Assembly: GCF_014697625.1 (NCBI RefSeq)
Contig: NZ_JACJSG010000010.1
Coordinates: forward strand, 1 to 64,000
Direction of reading: 5' to 3'
DNA length: 64,000 nucleotides
Origin: Anabaena azotica FACHB-119
GTDB taxonomy: Bacteria > Cyanobacteriota > Cyanobacteriia > Cyanobacteriales > Nostocaceae
Positions 50,912-59,214 of this stretch are shown here, one piece after another. Every line of letters begins with the position of its first letter. Positions within the stretch are counted from its first letter, which is position 1. The translations under genes and the position numbers were made by a program. The notes beneath the pieces were generated by a model that saw nothing but the letters and a program-made list of their open reading frames with translations, ran no database searches and was not told the origin of the DNA.

Positions 50912-51532
50912 TCAAGAGTTTTCCCCTAAAGTCGCCTGAAAAATTTCTTCAGCCGTCAACTTTAATTCTGGAAAAATAGATGATTGAATGCGGTCATTTC
51001 CCCGAAACTGAGTTAGCTGATATTCGCCCTCAACTAAAACATAAACAGATATTGTTGGTTGTTTAGAACTACCGATGAACCGCTTGCCACCAAGACCAGC
51101 ATAATCAACAATCCAATATTCGGTAATACCAATTTCTTCATATTCTCCAAACTTCAAGAAATAATCATCACGCCAGTTTGTACTAACAACCTCCACGATT
51201 AAAGGAATTGATTCTGCTTGAGAAACCGTAGATGATTTTTTCCAAAGCGGCTCATTAACTAAGTTAGGAAGATTCAGTACCAAAACATCAGGAATATAAC
51301 CTGATTTCTTATCTACCGCTTTAACTAATGCTTGGCTAGGAATTGAGTATGCAAGCCTTAATCTACGAATTTCAAAATAGAGTTCTCTAATCAAAAATCC
51401 CCTAACTAACTCATGTTCCCCCGTTGGCTGCATTTCTACTATAATCCCTTTGTGTAATTCATATCGACCATTTTCTGGTTTCCACTCTAGGAACTCTGCA
51501 AATGTTATCGGTTCTACTAAAGGTTGAAACAT
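50912..51532 (-). CDS. Uma2-family (DUF820) endonuclease-fold protein
   Basis: The 206-residue protein has the PD-(D/E)xK core of the Uma2/DUF820 family, which is greatly expanded in cyanobacteria. FAEFLEWKPENGRYELHKGI is the N-terminal signature, GYIPDVLVLNLP supplies the aspartate, and PLIVEVVSTNWRDDYFLKFG the E-x-V plus downstream lysine. VDYAGLGGKRFIG is the next strand. The biological role of these proteins is unsettled; some may come from transposons. It stands alone. An incomplete CTCCGTGCCTCTGTGGTTAA repeat arm lies beyond its 3' end. Confidence 0.87.
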   Translation of the reverse strand: MFQPLVEPITFAEFLEWKPENGRYELHKGIIVEMQPTGEHELVRGFLIRELYFEIRRLRLAYSIPSQALVKAVDKKSGYIPDVLVLNLPNLVNEPLWKKSSTVSQAESIPLIVEVVSTNWRDDYFLKFGEYEEIGITEYWIVDYAGLGGKRFIGSSKQPTISVYVLVEGEYQLTQFRGNDRIQSSIFPELKLTAEEIFQATLGENS

Positions 51533-51610
51533 AATATTGTTTCCACAATTGCTGCTATTATACTAATCTAGTCATTGAGGTCATGGTTTTGGTGCATCCC
51601 CTGTAGTCCC

Positions 51611-52486
51611 ATGTCACAAGATAATCGTCCCGAACAACCTAATCAACGCCCCCAAAGGACAGTCCAGCCTGTTTGGAAAGCCGCAATTATCACTGTGCTG
51701 CGAGGAACGATAGGGGTTTTAGAAACAACTGTAGAGAAACTGGAAACAGCACCGCCTCCGGGTGCGGAAGCAAGTCCCAGCTTTTTACAGCAGCTAGAAT
51801 CGAGATGGAGTAGGTTTTTACTCAAAACCCGTGCATTTATCCCGTCCAACCTGTCAACTAAGTTATCAGATACAGCTTTGACTGGGATTATTGCTGGGAT
51901 CGCTGTAGTTTTAGTTTGGACAACTACCAATATCTTCACCAGCAAACCTACCGAAGTCGCCACAGTTCCCACACCAACACCCACAATTAGCACTCCACCA
52001 GAGGTAATTCCACCAGAACCGCCACCAGCAGAGGAAATTACCCCGGAACCAGAAGCGCAAACCCCAACACCAGAACCGGAAGCGGAAACTTCACCACCAG
52101 AACCGGAACCAACTCCCACACCAACGCCAACGCCAGTTATACAATTAACCCCAGAACAAATCTTGATTGCATCCATTGAGAAACAACTGGCGGAAATTAC
52201 CAGTGAGGTACGCCCAGCAGCAGGTGATGCGATCGCCTCCAACATCGTAAAATCAATTCAAGCCAATTTCCGCACCAGTAGTCTCACTGTAAAAATCAAC
52301 GATGACTGGTACAGCCTCAAAGAATCAGAGCAAAATCAAATAGCATCCCAAATACTACAACGTTCTCAAGAATTAGATTTTTCCCATCTAGAAATTGTTG
52401 ATTCTCAAGATAAGTTGATAGCCCGTAACCCCGTTATTGGTAATGAGATGATTATACTTCAACGACGGGTAATTGGTAATTGGTAA
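51611..52486 (+). CDS. Single-pass membrane protein with Pro/Glu-rich linker, unknown function
   Basis: I start at ATG 51611 (MSQDNRPEQPNQRPQRTVQP), since the frame upstream lacks an ATG and does not look coding. The 291-residue protein has a cytoplasmic N-terminal part (about 85 residues), one membrane helix (TALTGIIAGIAVVLVWTTTN, about 86-107), a long Pro/Glu/Thr linker (about 112-175, repeated PEPE and TPTP), and a small C-terminal domain (about 180-285, TPEQILIASIEKQLAEITSE). I do not recognise the C-terminal domain. The last residues (VIGNW) are encoded by the beginning of a GGTAATTGGTAATTGGTAAT repeat. Confidence 0.75.
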   Translation: MSQDNRPEQPNQRPQRTVQPVWKAAIITVLRGTIGVLETTVEKLETAPPPGAEASPSFLQQLESRWSRFLLKTRAFIPSNLSTKLSDTALTGIIAGIAVVLVWTTTNIFTSKPTEVATVPTPTPTISTPPEVIPPEPPPAEEITPEPEAQTPTPEPEAETSPPEPEPTPTPTPTPVIQLTPEQILIASIEKQLAEITSEVRPAAGDAIASNIVKSIQANFRTSSLTVKINDDWYSLKESEQNQIASQILQRSQELDFSHLEIVDSQDKLIARNPVIGNEMIILQRRVIGNW

Positions 52487-52545
52487 TTGGTAATTGGTAA
52501 TTGGTTAATGATTTAGAGATTATTTATCAAGTAAACCTTAAATTG

Positions 52546-52800
52546 TAGTGGACTGGCAAGACTAAACTTGTGCATTAGTGAAAAATCGGCGTTGCTGAAT
52601 CAAGATATGAATTTGTCTCACGCAAAGGCGCTAAGTTACAAAGAAAAAGGACGGTCATTTTGCGATTTCATATTCTAATTCAGCAACGCCGAAAAATCTA
52701 TCATCTTGTCATCTGCGTACCCTTCGGGAAGGCTGCGCCAACATCTGCGTTCGATTTTTTTCAAATCTAATCCAACATCTTAGCATTGCCACGCCACTAC
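52546..52800. repeat. Dispersed repeat R2 carrying a nested element
   Basis: The outer ends TAGTGGACTGGCAAGACTAA and TTAGCATTGCCACGCCACTA are imperfect inverted repeats like those of 28215-28334 and 36477-36842. The interior includes a CATCTGCGTTCGAT unit, GGGAAGGCTGCGCCAAC, and a second element inserted in it. Confidence 0.8.
52588..52690. mobile_element. Nested 103-bp MITE with 8-bp target duplication
   Basis: GGCGTTGCTGAAT (52588-52600) and ATTCAGCAACGCC (52678-52690) are perfect inverted ends, with partial pairing continuing inward (CAAGATATGAA / TTCATATTCTA). The flanks 52580-52587 and 52691-52698 are both GAAAAATC. It has no coding capacity and probably derives from an insertion sequence with the same ends. 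Confidence 0.85.
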
Positions 52801-52870
52801 TTAATATTTACTTTATAGAAAGCAGCTTTTTAACCTGTAACCTGTCCCCTATCACCTGTCCCCTGCTATA

Positions 52871-54892
52871 CTACTCTCTAATTTCTTGAGATGGTATCCA
52901 GACGGTGAAAACTGAACCGATACCTACAGTTGATTCAACTTCGATGCGCCCGCGATGTAGTTCTACCAATTGTTTCGTCAACGCTAAACCTAAACCTGTA
53001 CCTTCATAGCGGCGGCGATAGGGTGTATCGAGTTGTTGAAATTTTTCAAATAATAATGGTAATTGTTCTTCAGGAATACCAATACCTGTGTCTTCTACTT
53101 GGAAGATAGCGGTGTCATCTTCTACCCAAATGCGTAAGGTAACGCTACCACCTTCTGGGGTGAATTTAATGGCATTAGTTAATAGATTCCAGAGAATTTG
53201 TTCTAATCTGGGTGAATCGGCGGTGAAGCGATCGCGTCTGGGATCTATTTGCAAATCTAGTTTCAGATTTACTTGTTTATCTCTAGCTTTGTCTAATAAA
53301 GATTCTATCGTATTTTCTGCTATCTTGATTAAAGAAAATTCGATAAGATTTAAGACTGTTTTCCCCGCCTCAATTTGTGATAAATCGAGGATGTCGTTGA
53401 TCATATCTAACAAATGTTCGCCACTGTCGTGGATTGTTTGTAAATAATCTCTTTGTCGTTGACTCAACTCACCTATAGGCCAGCGTAATAAAGTAGAAGA
53501 CATCCCAATTACGTAAGTTAAAGGTGTGAGTAATTCGTGGCTAATAGTAGCTAAAAATTCGCTCCGCAGACGACTAGCTGCTTCCGCCGCCAATAGCGCA
53601 TCACGTAACGCCATTGTGCGTTCAATTACGCGCTGTTCTAAGGTTTGTTTTTCTTGAGTCAGCTTTCGCGCCGCTTCTTGCAGAGATCGCATTAATTCTG
53701 CTTGATGAATAGCGATCGCTAATTGTTCGGCAATAGAAATAAGTAAATTCTTGTCACTTTCAGACCATTGGCGGGAATTATAGCATTGATGGGCAATCAG
53801 TAAACCCCAAAGTTTATCTTCAAAAATAATTGGTGCTGCCAATTTGGCTCTAACTTTGCTTTCCCTCAAGAAATTTAACAAGCATTCTTCTAAAGCGTAG
53901 ACTTTTTCTACATCTTCTACAACCAAAGTAAATCCTTGACGATACTTTTCCCAACAGGGAGAATTACGGGCGAAGCAAGTTTGTTCTTGATAATGTAGTA
54001 CCGATGGTATATCTTCTGTAGCCAGAGCTTCATAAACGATACAAGCCCCAGATTTTTGCCAGTCTGGGATTTGAGGTGGCGTTGAGTTTTGGCTATTGAC
54101 CTGGGAACCCTCAAATTTATATATTACCAACCTATCTAATTCCAAAAACTCCCGCACTTGAGCGATCGCAGTTGCCATAATCACTGGCAAATCTAAGCTT
54201 TTGCGAATTTGGGTATTAACTTGATTTAACAGTCGCTCTTGGGAAATTTGTTTTTTCAACGCCTCTTCGACTGCTTGACAAGCGTACACTTCTTGATGAT
54301 TATTTACACTGGGGGATGCCGTCGCTTCCTGGTTTTGTTGAGGTAACAAATGTTCTAATAACAACAAAGTGAATTGACTTTGGAGTGTAGCATCATTAGG
54401 TCGAAGAAGTTGCCGATAGCGTTCAAGATGCTGGTGAGTATAGGAATCATGTCTAAACAAGTCTCTCAACTGCGAGAGAAAGGAGGCGATCGCCTCTGAA
54501 TTAAACGTCAAGCAGGTATTAAGTTCTGTGAGTGGCGCTTGTAGTCCGTTAGCATTGTTGATAGCTGAGTATACATCTTGCTCTGGCGTTTCTCTACTTT
54601 CTGCAATGCTTTGATTCGCCGAGGAAGACCTAGCAACCACCCAAGCTGGCGACTCTTGGACTTGCTTTTGCTCCCAACTACCCAGTAAAAGCGCACTAAA
54701 CCGTTCAGAAACCAGCAAGGTAAACCTTTGACTTTGCCACTCCTTGGGGACACGCACCCGTGACAATAAAGCTTCAGTGATTAACAAAGTAGTATCCACC
54801 GATTGAGCCATTTGTTGCAATAATTCCCCCAGTTGATTAAATACAACTAAAGGCAAATTTCGAGAAAAGCTCAAATCAGGAGAACTCAGCAT
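52871..54892 (-). CDS. DICT-GAF sensor histidine kinase
   Basis: The 673-residue protein has a DICT-like sensory N-terminus (about 1-130, RFTLLVSERFSALLLGSWEQ), a helical linker, a GAF domain (about 225-400, ending LAAPIIFEDKLWGLLIAHQC), a coiled coil, and the kinase core. The phospho-acceptor is H452 in ISHELLTPLT, which has leucine where arginine is usual. The N box NLLTNAIKFTPEGG, G1 VEDTGIGIPEE and G2 GTGLGLALTKQ are intact. No membrane helix, so it is a soluble sensor. It is divergent from cobN with 83 bp between. No response regulator gene is adjacent. Confidence 0.9.
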   Translation of the reverse strand: MLSSPDLSFSRNLPLVVFNQLGELLQQMAQSVDTTLLITEALLSRVRVPKEWQSQRFTLLVSERFSALLLGSWEQKQVQESPAWVVARSSSANQSIAESRETPEQDVYSAINNANGLQAPLTELNTCLTFNSEAIASFLSQLRDLFRHDSYTHQHLERYRQLLRPNDATLQSQFTLLLLEHLLPQQNQEATASPSVNNHQEVYACQAVEEALKKQISQERLLNQVNTQIRKSLDLPVIMATAIAQVREFLELDRLVIYKFEGSQVNSQNSTPPQIPDWQKSGACIVYEALATEDIPSVLHYQEQTCFARNSPCWEKYRQGFTLVVEDVEKVYALEECLLNFLRESKVRAKLAAPIIFEDKLWGLLIAHQCYNSRQWSESDKNLLISIAEQLAIAIHQAELMRSLQEAARKLTQEKQTLEQRVIERTMALRDALLAAEAASRLRSEFLATISHELLTPLTYVIGMSSTLLRWPIGELSQRQRDYLQTIHDSGEHLLDMINDILDLSQIEAGKTVLNLIEFSLIKIAENTIESLLDKARDKQVNLKLDLQIDPRRDRFTADSPRLEQILWNLLTNAIKFTPEGGSVTLRIWVEDDTAIFQVEDTGIGIPEEQLPLLFEKFQQLDTPYRRRYEGTGLGLALTKQLVELHRGRIEVESTVGIGSVFTVWIPSQEIRE

Positions 54893-54975
54893 TTTTAATA
54901 GTCTGTTAAGAGGGGCTGGGCTGACAAATTATTTAATTACGTTCTAACCACAGTTTAAAGCGGTAATAAAGGATT

Positions 54976-57900
54976 ATGCATCGTATAAATACCACATCGG
55001 TAGGATGGAATCAGTCAGAAGGTATTTTTTTTCTGGAACAAACCCCAGCTCCCTTTGTGTTGATTACGGCTGCTGATACCGATATTCAAACCTTGGCAGC
55101 TGCAATCCCCAAATTACCAAATTCATTTCCTGCAATTAGAGTAGCGAATTTGTTGTTATTGCAACAACAAATAAGCATAGATACTTATGGTGAACAAGTT
55201 TTAGAACTTGCTCAAGTAATCATTTTGCGCCTACTAGGAGGGCGTTCCTATTGGGCATATGGTTTAGAAGTTGTGCAAGAAATCGTGCAACGTCACAATA
55301 TAACCTTAATTGTAATGCCAGGAGACGATGCACTCGATCCTGACTTAATTTCTCAGTCTACCGTGCCTGCCGCCACTGTTAACCAAATATGGCAGTATTT
55401 TAACGAAGGCGGCGTAGAAAACATAGTTAACGCCCTACAATTTATTTCCGACATATCTTTAGCAACTGCATACAATCCTCCCGCACCGCAAAGGGTTCCG
55501 CGTGTTGGGTTGCTGGGGACTGGGGACTGGGGAGTAGGAAGAGATGGGGGAGTGGGGGAAGTGGGGGGAGTAGGAAGAGATGGGGGAGTGGGGGAAGGGG
55601 GGGGAGATGGGGAAGAATTTCTCCTTACCTCATCTCCCTCATCCCCCTCATCTCCCTCATCTCCCTCATCTCCCTCATCCCCCTCATCTCCCTCATCTCC
55701 CTCATCCCCCTCATCTCCCTCATCCCCAATACCCAAAGTCGGGATTCTCTTCTACCGCGCCCACTACTTGGCGGGAAATACCAAAGTAATTGAGGCGTTG
55801 TGTGCAGCTTTGTGGCGGAGAAATTTACAGCCTGTGCCAGTATTTATCTCTTCCTTGCGTGATCCTGATGTGCAAGTAGAGTTAACTGAGTTTTTTCAAC
55901 CTAAAGACTCGCCGCCAATTTCCCTTTTACTCAACACCACAAGCTTTTCCTTGGCGCGGTTAGAAACGGAAACGCCCCAAACTGAACTTTGGGAAAAATT
56001 GGATGTTCCTGTATTACAAGTTATCCTCAGTGGCGGCTTTGCCGAACAATGGGAAGCGCAGTTAAATGGACTGTCTCCCCGCGACATTGCCATGAACGTC
56101 GCCTTACCAGAAGTAGACGGTAGAATTATCAGCCGTGCCGTATCATTTAAGGCAGTACAAACCCGCAATCCAGATTTAGAAACGGATGTGGTAGTGTATG
56201 AACCAGTGAGCGATCGCATCGAATTTGTCGCCCAACTCGCCGCCAATTGGGTACACCTACGCTCCCAACCACCCCAACAGCGCCGCATCGCCTTAATTTT
56301 GGCAAACTACCCCAACCGCGACGGACGTTTAGCCAATGGTGTCGGATTAGACACCCCCCAAAGTTGTGTAGAAATCCTCCAAGCATTACAGCAAGCAGGA
56401 TATTTAGTAGAAAACCCACCCAGCAACAGCGACGAACTAATTCAACGACTCACATCTGGCGTAACCAATGATCCAGAAGGCAGAGAACTACGCCCAGTAC
56501 AGCAAAGCCTATCAGCCCAAGAGTATCAGGAATATTTCGCTTCTTTACCTATAGCAGTGCAGCAGGGTATTAACGAAAGATGGGGACTGGGGACTGGGGA
56601 CTGGGAAGTAGGCGAACAACGAGGTAATTCTCCCTCTGCCCCTCTGCCCCTCTGCCCCTCTGCCCCTCTGCCCCTCTGCCCCCCTGCCCCCCTGCCCATC
56701 CCCGGCATTCAACTAGGCAACGTATTCGTGGGTATCCAACCATCACGGGGTTATGATAATGACCCTAGCTTGAATTATCACGCGCCGGATTTAGAACCTA
56801 CCCATGCTTATTTAGCTTTTTATTATTGGGTGAGGGAATGTTTTAGTGCTGATGCGATCGTTCATGTGGGCAAACATGGCAATTTAGAATGGCTACCGGG
56901 TAAAAGCTTGGCTTTGTCCCAAAATTGCTATCCAGAAGTCGCTTTCGGCCCTATGCCCCACCTCTACCCATTTATCGTTAATGATCCAGGTGAAGGTTCC
57001 CAAGCCAAGCGCCGCGCTCAGGCGGTGATTATCGACCATCTTACACCCCCGATGACCCGCGCTGAGTTATACGGTGCTTTGCAAAAGCTAGAAAATTTAA
57101 TTGATGAGTATTACGAAGCAGAAAGTTTAGATCCTTCTCGCTTAGGAGCAATTCGCGATCGCATCCGTGATTTAGTCATCCAAGAAAATCTTTATAAAGA
57201 TTTAGGCATTCAAAACCAAGAAGATATCGCCAATTTTGAAACTTTAATTTTGAACTCCTTAGATGGCTATCTCTGCGAATTAAAAGAATCCCAAATTAGA
57301 GACGGTTTGCACATTTTCGGGCAATGTCCCCAAGGCAGACAACTGCGAGACTTAATAGTAGCGATCGCCCGCATCCCCAACCGCCACTCCCCAGGCATCA
57401 CTAGAGCCTTAGCCGACGCTTGGGGCTTAGATATCGACCCCCTCACCGACAACTTCAACACCCCCCTCTCAACCCAAACTCAACAACTCTTAGCCGACAA
57501 AACCCCAAACCCCTGCCACATAGTCGGCGATGCCGTCACCATCCTAGAAGAACAAGCCGCCCTACTAGTAGAAAACCTCATAAATTCAAAATTATCTCCC
57601 TCATCCCCCTCATCTCCCCCCACTCCCCCATCTCCCCCCACTCCCCCATCTCCCTCACTCACCACCGTCCTCAACTGGATCACCGCCAAACTCCTCCCCT
57701 CCCTACAACAAACCCCAGCAGAAATTACCAACCTCCTACATGGGCTAGATGGTGGCTACATCCCCAGCGCCGCCTCTGGCGCACCCACACGCGGAAGACC
57801 AGAAGTATTACCCACAGGTAAAAACTTTTACGCCGTTGATATCCGCGCCATCCCCACAGAAACCGCCTGGGATATCGGCAGAAAGGCGGCAGAGAACGTA

Positions 57901-59196
57901 ATTGAATGCTACACCCAAGAGCATGGCGAGTATCCCAAAACACTAGGCTTATCTGTATGGGGAACAGCCACAATGCGGACTGGTGGCGATGACATAGCCG
58001 AAGCCTTGGCTTTATTAGGTGTGCGCCCAGTCTGGGATGGTGCAGCCCGACGGGTAGTAGATTTAGAAATACTGCCCTTAAGCATCTTAGGCAGACCCCG
58101 TGTAGATGTCACCTTACGCATTTCCGGCTTCTTCCGCGACGCTTTCCCCAACTTAATGGATTTATTCGAGCAAGCAGTCAACGCCGTCGCCGCCCTAGAT
58201 GAACCAGAAGACCAAAACCCCCTAGCCGCCCAAGTCCGCAAAGATACTGAGTCTGGGATACAACAAGGCTTAACTCCAGAAATAGCATTCGAGCGATCGC
58301 GCTACCGCCTCTTTGGTTCCAAACCAGGCGCTTACGGCGCAGGACTCCAAGGTTTAATCGAATCACAAAACTGGCAAGACGACCAAGACCTAGCCAACGC
58401 CTACATTAACTGGAGCTGCTACGCCTATTCGTCAGGAGACAGGGGACTGGGGACTGGGGATAGGGTACAGGGAAAAGGGGAAGGGGGAAAGGTAGCAGAG
58501 GAAATAGTAGCAGATAACAAAAAATCTCCCCCCACTCCCTCATCCCCCTCATCTCCCTCATCTCCCCCCACTCCCTCATCTCCCTCATCTCCCTCATCTC
58601 CCCCCACTCCCCAATCCCCAGTCCCCGCCCCCGAAGCCTTCACCCAACGCTTGGCACAAATGCAAATCGTCCTCCACAATCAAGACAACCGGGAACATGA
58701 CTTGCTTGATTCTGACGATTATTATCAATTTCAAGGTGGTTTAACGGCGGCTGTACGCTCCATCCAAGGGAAAAATCCCACCACTTATTTTGGCGATAAT
58801 TCCCTACCCTCCCAACCAAAAGTCCGCCAACTACGAGAGGAAATTGCTAAGGTGTATCGTTCGCGTGTAGTTAATCCTAAGTGGATTGAAGGTATGATGC
58901 GCCACGGGTATAAGGGCGCATTTGAAATGGCGGCTACCGTAGATTTTCTTTTCGCCTATGATGCCACGGCTAGATGTGTGGAAGACTATATGTATCAAGG
59001 TATTATGAACTCCTACTTGCTTGATCCGGTAGTTTCCGCATATATTGAAGAGAAAAATCCCCATGCACTGCGTGATATTGCTGAACGATTATTAGAAGCA
59101 CACAAACGCGGTTTATGGGAGAATGTAGATACACAGACAATAGAAGATTTACGTAATTTAGTACATCAAGCAGAAGCAACCATCGAAGAAAAATAA
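54976..59196 (+). CDS. cobN: CobN-type cobaltochelatase large subunit with four STRR insertions
   Basis: The 1406-residue protein is the large (CobN/ChlH-like) subunit that inserts cobalt into the corrin ring. Typical parts are QPSRGYDNDPSLNYHAPDLE, the conserved IVHVGKHGNLEWLPGKSLAL, VNDPGEGSQAKRRAQAVIID, LGLSVWGTATMRTGGDDIAE and YIEEKNPHALRDIAERLLEA. Four low-complexity blocks are encoded by short tandem repeats: about residues 176-254 (Gly/Asp then Ser/Pro), 535-576, 873-895 and 1152-1219. These add roughly 200 residues, and all stay in frame and lie between conserved blocks. The 83-bp upstream space shows no cobalamin riboswitch that I can recognise. The next gene begins 18 bp downstream. 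Confidence 0.92.
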   Translation: MHRINTTSVGWNQSEGIFFLEQTPAPFVLITAADTDIQTLAAAIPKLPNSFPAIRVANLLLLQQQISIDTYGEQVLELAQVIILRLLGGRSYWAYGLEVVQEIVQRHNITLIVMPGDDALDPDLISQSTVPAATVNQIWQYFNEGGVENIVNALQFISDISLATAYNPPAPQRVPRVGLLGTGDWGVGRDGGVGEVGGVGRDGGVGEGGGDGEEFLLTSSPSSPSSPSSPSSPSSPSSPSSPSSPSSPSSPIPKVGILFYRAHYLAGNTKVIEALCAALWRRNLQPVPVFISSLRDPDVQVELTEFFQPKDSPPISLLLNTTSFSLARLETETPQTELWEKLDVPVLQVILSGGFAEQWEAQLNGLSPRDIAMNVALPEVDGRIISRAVSFKAVQTRNPDLETDVVVYEPVSDRIEFVAQLAANWVHLRSQPPQQRRIALILANYPNRDGRLANGVGLDTPQSCVEILQALQQAGYLVENPPSNSDELIQRLTSGVTNDPEGRELRPVQQSLSAQEYQEYFASLPIAVQQGINERWGLGTGDWEVGEQRGNSPSAPLPLCPSAPLPLCPPAPLPIPGIQLGNVFVGIQPSRGYDNDPSLNYHAPDLEPTHAYLAFYYWVRECFSADAIVHVGKHGNLEWLPGKSLALSQNCYPEVAFGPMPHLYPFIVNDPGEGSQAKRRAQAVIIDHLTPPMTRAELYGALQKLENLIDEYYEAESLDPSRLGAIRDRIRDLVIQENLYKDLGIQNQEDIANFETLILNSLDGYLCELKESQIRDGLHIFGQCPQGRQLRDLIVAIARIPNRHSPGITRALADAWGLDIDPLTDNFNTPLSTQTQQLLADKTPNPCHIVGDAVTILEEQAALLVENLINSKLSPSSPSSPPTPPSPPTPPSPSLTTVLNWITAKLLPSLQQTPAEITNLLHGLDGGYIPSAASGAPTRGRPEVLPTGKNFYAVDIRAIPTETAWDIGRKAAENVIECYTQEHGEYPKTLGLSVWGTATMRTGGDDIAEALALLGVRPVWDGAARRVVDLEILPLSILGRPRVDVTLRISGFFRDAFPNLMDLFEQAVNAVAALDEPEDQNPLAAQVRKDTESGIQQGLTPEIAFERSRYRLFGSKPGAYGAGLQGLIESQNWQDDQDLANAYINWSCYAYSSGDRGLGTGDRVQGKGEGGKVAEEIVADNKKSPPTPSSPSSPSSPPTPSSPSSPSSPPTPQSPVPAPEAFTQRLAQMQIVLHNQDNREHDLLDSDDYYQFQGGLTAAVRSIQGKNPTTYFGDNSLPSQPKVRQLREEIAKVYRSRVVNPKWIEGMMRHGYKGAFEMAATVDFLFAYDATARCVEDYMYQGIMNSYLLDPVVSAYIEEKNPHALRDIAERLLEAHKRGLWENVDTQTIEDLRNLVHQAEATIEEK
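55503..55735 (+). repeat. STRR insertion 1 in cobN
   Basis: GGGGACTGGGGACTGGGGAG and GGGGGAGTGGGGGAA units are followed by about a dozen CTCATCTCCC/CTCATCCCC units. The first half reads as Gly/Asp/Val and the second as SSPSSP. The two halves are roughly complementary (GGGGGAGT against ACTCCCCC-like), so the mRNA could fold back. Confidence 0.92.
56580..56703 (+). repeat. STRR insertion 2 in cobN
   Basis: GGGGACTGGGGACTGGGGAC is followed by a bridge and then CTGCCCCTCTGCCCCTCTGC units, translated as LPLCPSAPLPLCP. It lies between ...GINERW and IPGIQLGNVF of the conserved protein. Confidence 0.92.
57594..57660 (+). repeat. STRR insertion 3 in cobN
   Basis: CTCCCTCATCCCCCTCATCT followed by CCCCCCACTCCCCCATCTCC units gives SPSSPSSPPTPPSPPTPPSP in a linker between two helices. 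Confidence 0.92.
58431..58631 (+). repeat. STRR insertion 4 in cobN
   Basis: GGAGACAGGGGACTGGGGAC, a GGGGAAGGGGG part, a short unique bridge (EEIVADNKK), and then CCCCACTCCCTCATCCCCCT-type units give GDRGLGTGDR...SPPTPSSPSS. It lies just before the conserved EAFTQRLAQMQIVLHNQDNR. Confidence 0.92.
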
Positions 59197-59214
59197 GTGG
59201 TGTAGTCAACCGAT

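Larger units (their letters stand above)
52487..52870. other. Intergenic region occupied by an R2 element and STRR
   Basis: The region holds the end of the GGTAATT repeat, the R2 element 52546-52800 with a nested MITE, and CTGTCCCCTATCACCTGTCC short repeats (52835-52865) before the histidine kinase stop. The two flanking genes converge. I see no terminator with a T-tract. Confidence 0.65.

Noticed and set aside
54893..54975. Possible cobalamin riboswitch before cobN
   Set aside because: Only 83 bp to the divergent gene; no B12-box-like sequence was recognised.
55353..55736. 127-codon minus-strand Gly/Asp/Glu repeat frame
   Set aside because: Antisense translation of the STRR inside cobN.
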